NCBI GenBank assembly: GCA_025355915.1 | Contig: JANXYT010000278.1 | Coordinates: 1-7,383 of the forward strand | DNA from: Holophagaceae bacterium | Lineage (GTDB): Bacteria > Acidobacteriota > Holophagae > Holophagales > Holophagaceae | Direction: 5' to 3' | DNA: 7,383 nt | Part shown: positions 1-6,878 of the stretch, one piece after another | Layout of the letters: every line of letters begins with the position of its first letter | Position numbering within the stretch: the stretch's first letter is position 1 | Position numbers and translations under genes: made by a program | The notes under the pieces: generated by a model | What the model was told of the DNA's origin: nothing | What the model saw: only the letters and a program-made list of their open reading frames with translations | Databases searched by the model: none

Positions 1-3000
1 CCACCGGGCCCTTGTCGTGGGTGGTGATGGTGACTTCCGAAGTCTGGCCGGCCTCGACTTCCACCACCCCCTTACCCATCTGGCGGCTATCGGGGTCCCA
101 GGCCTCGAGGCTGAGGGGCCCCGTGGGCAGCACATGGAAACGGAAACGGCCGTTCACTCCGTCCATCCGTGTCGGGGACACGCCCAGCCAGCGACTGCCC
201 TGATAGGCATCCACACGACCGGCGGAAACGAGGGTTCCATCGGCCCGGAACAGCGTGCCGAGCACATCCCCCACGGGCTGCAGACGCACCACCACTTCCG
301 CGTTGCCGCCGCCTTCAGGGATGGACACCGAGGCCATGCCTTGCAGACCGGTGGGATTCTTCAGACCCACGGAAAGGGAACCTTCCAACAGATCGTCGAA
401 GATCAGCACGCCTTCCATCTCAGGCTTGAGCTTTTGGGCCAGGGGCGGGAGATCGTCCGCGTCCAGAATGGGAACCAGCGGACAATCAAAGTATCCGCTC
501 TTGGTATGAGAGAGGGTCACGACCGCTTCAGGCAGAATCCTGCCGAAGCTATCCTGCACCTGCACGGTAAGGGTTCCTTTGCCCCACAGGCGAAGATTCT
601 TGGCCTGGCTCGACTCCTTCGTCATCTCCACCTTGGCGATAGCGATGTCGCCGCTGAAGGGATCCTCCACCCGCAGCTTGTAGCATCCTTCGGGAATCAC
701 TTTCGGGAATCGGTACTTCCCAGCCTCCACCGTGTGAACGATGAGTTCCCCGATGCTGCCGCCGATGAGGCGCACCCGCACCCCAGGAGGAACCGGAGTC
801 TGCCCATCCCGCTTGGTGATGACACCCTTCAGTTCCCCGGCGAAGCTGCTGGAGAGGTAGATGTCACGCGTCTGGACGTCATTGACCTTGTCCGCGAAAT
901 CCCCGCCTGACTTCACCTCCACCGGAAAGAGATCGCTGCTGGCGTGAAGGGTGTAGGTTCCCTGCGGCAGGCTCGCGAAGGTGTACTTCCCTTCCACCCC
1001 AGTGGACGTGGCGCCTGTGATCTCCCGGTCCAATAGCCCCCAATGCTCATTCCCCCATTCCACCGGTGTGATATCCGGCAGCAACCCATCCACCCAGACC
1101 TGGGCCATGGTAGGGATCTTCTGGGCACCCTCCAGGGGCTGGTAGATCACGCCGCTGACCTGGTTGTTGCCCACGAAGGGGACGGTCAATGCCAGCGCGA
1201 GATCCTGGCCATCGGCCACCTGGATGGTCAATGGCACCATGGTCGTGCGGAGTTCCGGCCCCACTGCCGCCAGCCGGAAAGGGCTCCCCACCTGCACATT
1301 GGGAAGGATGAAGCAGCCTTTCGAATCAGTGATGGCCAGCCGGTTTTTCTTTATATCATCGAACACCGGCGGGACGGCCACATAAGCCCCCTTCACAGGG
1401 GTTCCATCCGGATGTTTGACCGTGCCGTGGAGGGTACCGCGGGGTGGCATCGTCGTACGGATCAGCCGGTCTTCACCGGGCTGAACAATCACACTTTCGC
1501 TCTGGGTCGACCCAGGCCAGGCGGGGTGGTATGCGTAGATTTGGAAGGAACGCCCCATGGGCACCGGGCGCTTGGGGCCCACGCCGATTTCATCCGTGAT
1601 GGCGAAGGAGCGATCACCGGCTCGTGAACTCTCGGAAAGGTAGACGCCCTGGACCGGATTTCCTGCCGCATCCACCACCAGGAAGTGGGCGAAGGCCTGC
1701 TCGCCAGGAGGCAGCAGCTTGAGGGTGATTTCCTGACTGGTACCCGGGTCCAGGAAGCCCCGCCAATCGGTCACGGTGCCGAGGGGTAGCCCCGGCACCA
1801 TCAGGCCCACGTCCCCTGCGGGCACATTTGAGAAGGTCACCCATCCATCGGCGCCCGGCGTGGCCTGCTCCGGCCACACCAACGTGGCCGCCGAATCGCT
1901 GTTTCGCATCAGGCCCGAAGCGATGCCCAGGCGGATGTTCTGAGTGAGAACCGACTGACCACCGGTATCCAGCAGCCGGGCCTTGAGGGTGCCGGTGGGT
2001 GATTCCAGCACTACGTTCGGATGGACGATCTCCCCATCCCGGGAGATCGCACCACTGGTGGCCGCGCCAAAAAGGCCCTTCAAGGCGCGAATGGAGAAGA
2101 CACCAGTCTTGAGATTGTCCATCCGGTAGTAGCCATTGGCATCGGTGATGGCCGACTGAGTGAATGTTCCACCACCGGTCCCAGCAGTGAGTGGATTACT
2201 TGGCTGCTCCTGGATGATCTGGACCATCGCCCCCGGCACGACGGCACCCTGGGCATCCAGGACATACCCGTCCACGGTGCCCTTCCCTTCCAGAACAAGA
2301 TCCATCTCGATGAGTTGGCCATTGCCAAGCACTGAGGCCTGGGCCCAAGCGGTACCTTCAGCCGTCGCCCCCTTCAGCAGCATGGGGCCGATGACGTAGC
2401 TCACAGGTTCAGGGACATAGTCCAATTGGTAGGAGCCGTCCGGTTCCGTCTGAAGATTCGTCACCAATGCGTAGTAGGTGAGGATGTCTTCTTGGGTCAG
2501 GAGGTCCAGTCCCGTGGACAAATCAATGTTTCCCGGGATGGTACCGGCCTGATACCAGTAGGTGAGCGTGGCGGGAAGGCCCACCCCGTTGACCTTGCGA
2601 ACCTTCCCCCTCACCAGGGCGCCTCCGGGAATGTCGCCACAGGCAATCGGCCAGGTCCGTTCACCGGCCAGGGCCCGTCCCGCTCCGTCAGTCCATCCGT
2701 CCATGATGGTCAAGCGACGGGTCACGTAGGGCCCCACCGGACGCTCCATGTACAGGCTGACGACCCGGGGATAGGCCTTGAACATGGCTGGGGGTGAGGG
2801 CGGAATCTCGCCGCTGTTGGGGTCTGGGGCCATCACCTTCTTCCAGGGCACGTTCGCTTCCACGTCTACCAAGGCCTTGGCCGCGTTGAAGCCTTCATTT
2901 CCGCTAGGCAGGTTCAGGGCCATCGAGGGCCGGTTGAACAGCATCATGATGTGGGTGCCATAAGGCGTCGCGAAGGGGTCTAACTCGATGTCGTAGCGGT

Positions 3001-5497
3001 GAACCGCCAGCACTTTGAAGGGCTCGACCGGTAGGTCCTGTGTCCCTGAAGCAGGGATGGCCACCTGCGCGGATCCATCGGCCCCAAGGTACGTCGCGGT
3101 TCCCTCCCGCGAAGCTCCGAGGGTGATTCGCACAGCCTTCCCTGGACCCAATTCAAACTCGAAGCGGTTGGAAGTGGGTGTGCCTCCTGCGACGGGAGCG
3201 GTGGTGGCGAGGCGAATGCTCTGAGCCTCGCCTCCCCTGTTGGTCAGGGTCAGCCGAGTTCCGATTACGGATGCTGTGGGCAAGCAGATGAAGTGCTGGC
3301 TTCCTGAGCTTCCCCAGGCTCCAAAGGGGGTTCCCAGCCTTGGGAGTCCCGAGGTGGATGGATCCGGCGACGTGATCCGATTCCCCTGGGCATCCACCAT
3401 GTCGAGCACCAGGCCGGGCTTGGCCCCATCCAGGGCGACCATCGAGACAGTCCAAGCGGCTTCTCCCCATGGGGCCATTTCACCCAGCCGCTCCACAAGG
3501 GCGTGGCTGGGATCGGCCCAGGCCCAGGCCTCAAGAAAAGCCTGGCGGAGTTGATGACCGGCCTCCGTGGTACGAACAAGTTGGTCGAATCCGGGGTCCG
3601 GATTCTGCATGAACATGTCCCAAAGCCGCTTCCAAACCCGAGCTTTGTCGATGCCCATCTTGAAGAACAGGCCCTGTTCGGACAGATCCCGGCCCATGGT
3701 TCCCGTGACGGCGCTCATGGCGATGGGTTGTACGCCCGGTGGCAGCGCCCCCTTGGTCGTCGCGATGGAATACGCCTGGCCAAGGACGCGGAGCATGGCC
3801 TCGCGCAGAGGTTCAGGCAGCCCTTTCCGGCCTTCCAGGGTTTGAGGAAGGAGCAGGGTATCTGGGTTCAGGCGGATGTTCCGTTCTCCCAGCCCAGTGG
3901 TGAGCTGGAAACCGATGGTGCCCTGTTCGATATAGAGGTATGAACTACGGACCTCGCCATTGCGGAGCGCTCTCAACCGGAATTTGAAAATGGCGGTTTC
4001 ACCAGGCTTCAAGGTCTCTATGGGGGAGTTGAGATCCTCTACCAGCTTCACGCTGCCAAGGCGCGCGCGGTCGAGAGTCACGGTCACGCCATTGGCCAGG
4101 GTGCTGGACGTATTGGTCAATCGGGCTTCGAGGGTGTATTCCTCCCCCTTCCGGACGACATCTGGATGCACCAGCACCAAGTTGAAATTCGGATTGCGGA
4201 CCAATACCTTTCCCTGGGCGCGGCCGAGGAGCGGAATCGGCTCGGTGAGACCACCCCCCTCGAATTGCGCGCGAATATCAAAATCGAGTCGGTGCGCTCC
4301 CTCCTTCAGGGCCTCCACGAAGAAGGTGGCCAACCCGGATTCACCGGCCTTGAGCACAGGGTCCCCGGTTCCGGGCACCTGGTCGGCGCCTGGGCCTCTT
4401 ACCGGCTTGGTGGCATCGCTTGTTTCACCCTCGCGCCCGGCGAGACGGAGGGGATCATCGAAAGTGCCCACGCCTCCGTCTGCCCCAGGCGGAAGGCGCA
4501 AGGTCGTGCTCAGGTGCGTGATCTGGAAAGGCGATCCTTCCTTCAAGGCGTTCAGCACCACCAGATTCACCTTGTAGAACTGGTGAAGATAACCAATGCT
4601 GCCAGGGATGACGATCAAAGCCTTGAATCCGTGTTGCAAGGTCTGGCTGACGGCGGGCCTGCTGAGGCTGAAGGGGTCCTTTTCCGGCAAGAGGTCGGCC
4701 ATGACCACCGCAAGATCAGGAAAGGATTGTCCATTGTTCAAATCCTGGATTTCAAGACGGCCGATGCTCCCCCCAGCGCGCGGATCCTCCAGCCCGTTGT
4801 AGATGGGAACCACCACAGGTACCGCCAAGTTCACTTGCTGGCTTCCGATGGAAAGCGCCATGGTGAAGCGGCGGCCTTCGTAGTTCCCGGGTCCGAGTTG
4901 GATTCCGGCATCCCGGATCTCCTGCATCGTCATGGGCGTGGAGGTCACGCCGGAAATGATTACTTCGCCAAGGCAGCGGATGTTGACGGTCTTGGGATCG
5001 GCTTCCATGACCGTCGTCCCGCCCTTCATCAGGCGGATGTTGGACAGGGTGAAATCGCCTTCGACGGTGAGGCCCGGGAGAGAGAGCCCCGAGGCCAGGC
5101 TCCCAGAAACCATCAGGGGCGACGAGATCCCTGGTCCTGTCAGGGTTCCCGTCAACGCAGCCTCGGGGGGCACCAATGCGCCCACTTCGGCTGGCGAGGC
5201 CTGGTGGTCCCCGAGCCACACGGCCACAGGTACCGAAAACGGTGCATCCTTCGGAACGTCGATGCGGTTCGTGGGAACCGTTAGCCGCAGCCCCACCAAG
5301 TGGAGCGAACTCGACGCAAGGGCCCCTGGTCTCAGAGGTGAAGGCGTGGCCGCGAGAGCGACGAGGCGTACGGTAGATCCTGTCATGGAAGCAGTTACAG
5401 CCTCGCTAGCAGGACGCGCGGTCCCCGTGGCGCTCATCAGAAGCGCCAAGAAGGTTGCCCAAAGCTTTGGGCCTGCCCATTTCCCGGGAATGTTCAA
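1..5497 (-). CDS. Giant secreted multidomain protein with tandem carboxypeptidase-regulatory-like modules (3' end outside window)
   Basis: The minus-strand frame is open for 1832 codons from a TTG at 5497-5495 to the left edge, with no stop; the true C-terminus lies outside. The TTG is chosen because it follows an AGGA and gives a classic signal peptide: Lys6 and Lys11, a hydrophobic core from about Leu12 to Met21, then small residues with likely cleavage near Ala27 (ATGTA-RPA). Residues ~30-255 are beta-rich and unassigned. Residues ~290-420 look Ig-like, and ~438-516 resemble a CARDB/DUF11-type domain (motif YTLEARLTNTSSTLANGVTV). Residues ~550-660 are rich in predicted helix and Trp. Residues ~829-953 may be an SbsA/Big-like domain. 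From ~957 to the edge there are about nine carboxypeptidase-regulatory-like modules, starting near 957, 1072, 1166, 1265, 1351, 1446, 1552, 1640 and 1742. Each has a G-x-V/L-x-G strand, a DG/GxPV-type turn and usually a G-x-Y/F-x-F/L-x-x-L/V-P-x-G hairpin. Cys is scarce. No catalytic motif or cell-wall anchor is seen. It is probably an extracellular structural, adhesive or binding protein; the function is unknown. Confidence 0.88.
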   Translation of the reverse strand, partial: MNIPGKWAGPKLWATFLALLMSATGTARPASEAVTASMTGSTVRLVALAATPSPLRPGALASSSLHLVGLRLTVPTNRIDVPKDAPFSVPVAVWLGDHQASPAEVGALVPPEAALTGTLTGPGISSPLMVSGSLASGLSLPGLTVEGDFTLSNIRLMKGGTTVMEADPKTVNIRCLGEVIISGVTSTPMTMQEIRDAGIQLGPGNYEGRRFTMALSIGSQQVNLAVPVVVPIYNGLEDPRAGGSIGRLEIQDLNNGQSFPDLAVVMADLLPEKDPFSLSRPAVSQTLQHGFKALIVIPGSIGYLHQFYKVNLVVLNALKEGSPFQITHLSTTLRLPPGADGGVGTFDDPLRLAGREGETSDATKPVRGPGADQVPGTGDPVLKAGESGLATFFVEALKEGAHRLDFDIRAQFEGGGLTEPIPLLGRAQGKVLVRNPNFNLVLVHPDVVRKGEEYTLEARLTNTSSTLANGVTVTLDRARLGSVKLVEDLNSPIETLKPGETAIFKFRLRALRNGEVRSSYLYIEQGTIGFQLTTGLGERNIRLNPDTLLLPQTLEGRKGLPEPLREAMLRVLGQAYSIATTKGALPPGVQPIAMSAVTGTMGRDLSEQGLFFKMGIDKARVWKRLWDMFMQNPDPGFDQLVRTTEAGHQLRQAFLEAWAWADPSHALVERLGEMAPWGEAAWTVSMVALDGAKPGLVLDMVDAQGNRITSPDPSTSGLPRLGTPFGAWGSSGSQHFICLPTASVIGTRLTLTNRGGEAQSIRLATTAPVAGGTPTSNRFEFELGPGKAVRITLGASREGTATYLGADGSAQVAIPASGTQDLPVEPFKVLAVHRYDIELDPFATPYGTHIMMLFNRPSMALNLPSGNEGFNAAKALVDVEANVPWKKVMAPDPNSGEIPPSPPAMFKAYPRVVSLYMERPVGPYVTRRLTIMDGWTDGAGRALAGERTWPIACGDIPGGALVRGKVRKVNGVGLPATLTYWYQAGTIPGNIDLSTGLDLLTQEDILTYYALVTNLQTEPDGSYQLDYVPEPVSYVIGPMLLKGATAEGTAWAQASVLGNGQLIEMDLVLEGKGTVDGYVLDAQGAVVPGAMVQIIQEQPSNPLTAGTGGGTFTQSAITDANGYYRMDNLKTGVFSIRALKGLFGAATSGAISRDGEIVHPNVVLESPTGTLKARLLDTGGQSVLTQNIRLGIASGLMRNSDSAATLVWPEQATPGADGWVTFSNVPAGDVGLMVPGLPLGTVTDWRGFLDPGTSQEITLKLLPPGEQAFAHFLVVDAAGNPVQGVYLSESSRAGDRSFAITDEIGVGPKRPVPMGRSFQIYAYHPAWPGSTQSESVIVQPGEDRLIRTTMPPRGTLHGTVKHPDGTPVKGAYVAVPPVFDDIKKNRLAITDSKGCFILPNVQVGSPFRLAAVGPELRTTMVPLTIQVADGQDLALALTVPFVGNNQVSGVIYQPLEGAQKIPTMAQVWVDGLLPDITPVEWGNEHWGLLDREITGATSTGVEGKYTFASLPQGTYTLHASSDLFPVEVKSGGDFADKVNDVQTRDIYLSSSFAGELKGVITKRDGQTPVPPGVRVRLIGGSIGELIVHTVEAGKYRFPKVIPEGCYKLRVEDPFSGDIAIAKVEMTKESSQAKNLRLWGKGTLTVQVQDSFGRILPEAVVTLSHTKSGYFDCPLVPILDADDLPPLAQKLKPEMEGVLIFDDLLEGSLSVGLKNPTGLQGMASVSIPEGGGNAEVVVRLQPVGDVLGTLFRADGTLVSAGRVDAYQGSRWLGVSPTRMDGVNGRFRFHVLPTGPLSLEAWDPDSRQMGKGVVEVEAGQTSEVTITTHDKGPV

Positions 5498-5506
5498 TTT
5501 ATCCTG
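5498..5506 (-). promoter_or_regulatory. Ribosome binding site supporting the TTG start of the giant gene
   Basis: On the minus strand the leader reads ACAGGATAAA directly before the TTG. The AGGA core at 5505-5502 leaves only 4 bases to the start codon, which is short but usable. No in-frame ATG or GTG lies between this TTG and the upstream in-frame TGA at 5758-5756. The next in-frame ATG downstream is codon 21, inside the hydrophobic core of the signal peptide. Both facts favour the TTG. TTG starts are usually weak, so low translation may be intended. Confidence 0.5.
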
Positions 5507-5700
5507 TAAAAAATCTTTAAATGATCGATTAACCTCGATTTCATATTCGATAGTTTGGCGATTATTCGAACAAGGGCACGTGTATTCTGAGTATTTGATA
5601 AAAAACGACTTATCGAAAATAATTTTAAAGAACAGGAGACGCGAAAACCTTTCCGCCTTCCCTTCCGCAAAATGCCGCAATGGAGGAAGCGTTGATCTTT

Positions 5701-6045
5701 TCAGGTCGCTGATGAAAATCGCAAGGCGAAAAAGTGACGAATATTTGATTTCGTATCAATTAAAGATGAAGACAGCGTCTTAACAACTCTTAACAATTTG
5801 TGGTCCATCCCATGGCTGCGCTGCGGCGCCGACCAGCCGCTGATGTCCTCGCCGTGTAGGAAGACGCGCCCGGCGCTCGCCTTGAGCTGCCCCGAGATCA
5901 GGTTGAAATAGGTGGTCTTGCCCGCGCCGTTGGGGCCGACGATGGCGGTCAAGGTGCCGGGAGCAAAGCCGCAGGACACGGCATCGACCGCCACATGGCC
6001 GCCAAAGTGGATGGTGAGTTTTTGGGTTTCCAGTGCGAAGGTCAT
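5701..6045 (-). pseudogene. livG: Truncated LivG-type branched-chain amino acid ABC transporter ATPase (N-terminal remnant)
   Basis: Starting at ATG 6045-6043, the frame encodes a clear N-terminal part of an ABC ATPase of the LivG (high-affinity branched-chain amino acid / HAAT) family. It has a start-proximal LTIHFGGHVAVDAVS strand, Walker A GPNGAGKTT at residues 37-45 with Lys43 and Thr44, then YFNLISGQL and a DISGWSAPQR segment. Similarity ends at about residue 78-81 (5803-5814). A further 33 or so AT-rich codons unlike any ABC protein follow before a TGA at 5703-5701. Family members are about 250 residues; the Q-loop, LSGGQ signature, Walker B and switch His are all absent, so no working ATPase can be made. 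It sits 40 bases after the dehydrogenase stop, with a GAGAGG just ahead of the ATG, so it was once a downstream operon member. The exact transporter substrate cannot be known from the fragment. Confidence 0.8.
5778..5797. repeat. Two-copy 10-base tandem repeat containing TTAACA-N4-TTAACA
   Basis: The plus strand reads TCTTAACAAC followed directly by TCTTAACAAT, two copies differing only in the last base. The layout TTAACA, four bases, TTAACA resembles the direct-repeat half-sites bound by PhoP/PhoB-type response regulators (Bacillus PhoP consensus TTAACA repeats). That is similarity of pattern only. The repeat lies about 280 bases upstream of the giant gene and ends a few bases from the place where the LivG remnant breaks off, so it may belong to the promoter region or mark the breakpoint. 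Confidence 0.45.
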
Positions 6046-6085
6046 TGCCTCTCGTGATTGAACTGAATCAGATGTTTGATTCGGA

Positions 6086-6867
6086 CTACTGCGCCGTCCA
6101 GCCCCCATCGATGGGTATCGGCGCGCCGGTGATCTGGGCGGCCGCGCCGGAGCAGAGAAACGCCGCCAGCTGGCCCAGCTGCTCGACGCTGACGAACTGC
6201 CGCGAGGGTTGTTTCTCGGCCAGGAGATTTCGTCCCCCTTCCTCGGCGTCCACGCCAAGCGCTTGGGCCCGGACGATGATCTGGGGTTCGATCAGCTCGG
6301 TGCGGGTCCAGCCGGGGCAGACCGCGTTGCAGGTGATCCCGAGACCGGCGGTCTCCAGGGGCACCACCTTGGGCAGCCCCACCAGACCGTGCTTGGCGGT
6401 CACGGAGGCCGCCTTGTGGACCGAGGCCACCAGGCCGTGCACCGAGGCGATGTTGATGATCCGGCCCCACCCCTTGGCCTTCATGTGAGGAAGAGCGTGA
6501 TGAATGGTATGGAACGACGAGGAGAGATTGATCGCGATGATGGCGTCCCACTTCTCCGGTGGAAACCCTTCCACCGGGGCCGTGTGCTGGATGCCGGCAC
6601 TGTTGATCAGAATGTCGATGCCGCCCAATTGCGCCACCGTATCGGCCACCAGGGCCTCGATCTCGGCCGGGCGGGTCATGTCGGCCCCGTTGTAAGCCAC
6701 CGGGACGCCATGCTCGGTCGCGATCCCACGACGCAGCCGCTCGATGGCCTCGACTCGCCGAAGCCGTTCATCATGATGCCGCAGCCCTCGGCCGCCAAAG
6801 CCCGGGCCATGCCCAGTCCGATGCCGCCGGTGGAGCGGGTGATCAGCGCTTTCTTCCCTTTCAACAC
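6086..6867 (-). pseudogene. bdhA: 3-hydroxybutyrate dehydrogenase (SDR family), frameshifted and lacking catalytic Tyr
   Basis: An intact homologue would oxidise D-3-hydroxybutyrate to acetoacetate with NAD+ in the cytoplasm. Translation starts at GTG 6867-6865 (VLKGKKALIT). The frame shifts after Gly37: one base is missing between 6755 and 6754, inside codon 38. Beyond it, the next frame continues VEAIERLRRG to a TAG at 6088-6086. With one base restored the protein is 260 residues, the normal size. Numbering then matches bacterial BDH closely: Gln94, Asn114, Ser142, His144, Lys152, Lys159, Trp187 and Gln196 are all in place, giving a firm assignment. Two key positions are altered: the catalytic Tyr155 is Ser (codon TCC at 6406-6404), and the first Gly of the TGxxxGIG dinucleotide motif is Arg11 (CGC at 6837-6835). 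Pro166 and Ser90 are also unusual. The gene lies 9 bases after the CoA-transferase stop. A decayed gene is most likely; sequencing error could explain the frameshift but less easily the substitutions. Confidence 0.85.
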
Positions 6868-6878
6868 AGGATTTCCTT
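6868..6878 (-). promoter_or_regulatory. Ribosome binding site of the dehydrogenase, overlapping the CoA-transferase stop codon
   Basis: The minus strand reads TAAGGAAATCCTGTG: the Shine-Dalgarno AAGGA shares its two A bases with the TAA stop of the upstream gene (6879-6877), and lies 6 bases before the GTG at 6867. This arrangement implies translational coupling of transferase and dehydrogenase in one operon and fixes the GTG as the start. Confidence 0.65.

Larger units (their letters stand above)
5498..5800. other. AT-rich non-coding region upstream of the giant gene
   Basis: Base composition drops sharply here compared with both flanks, which are GC-rich. The minus strand should contain the promoter of the giant gene. 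One weak candidate lies just upstream of the start (TTGTTC, 17-base spacer, TCGAAT, reading leftward from about 5571), but it matches sigma-70 consensus poorly and is not claimed as a feature. The stretch also holds CGAT motifs at 5526, 5536, 5548 and 5559, and a tandem repeat at 5778-5797. The giant gene's frame stays open upstream to a TGA at 5758-5756, but has no ATG or GTG there. The plus-strand frame crossing from the left block ends near 5783 and is an antisense shadow. No RNA gene or strong terminator hairpin was recognised. Confidence 0.6.

Noticed and set aside
17..910. 297-codon plus-strand open frame, and the 372-codon one at 4166-5284
   Set aside because: Both lie antisense to the giant gene. 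Their His-, Arg- and Gly-rich products match no family, and they arise from the codon bias of the GC-rich opposite strand.
5481..5490. Perfect 10-base palindrome TTCCCGGGAA at codons 3-6 of the giant gene
   Set aside because: It has no loop, lies inside coding sequence, and single palindromes of this size are common by chance.
5498..5755. In-frame upstream extension of the giant gene, 86 more open codons including a CPC motif (EYTCPCSNN)
   Set aside because: No ATG or GTG start occurs in it, the composition is that of AT-rich intergenic DNA, and it would bury the signal peptide about 85 residues inside the protein.
5498..5800. Possible insertion sequence or prophage end in the AT-rich stretch
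   Set aside because: No transposase or integrase coding, no terminal inverted repeats and no flanking target duplication could be found.
6042..6551. Second long minus-strand frame overlapping the dehydrogenase
   Set aside because: It is Arg/Gly/His-rich, matches no family and overlaps the clearly identified SDR reading frame.
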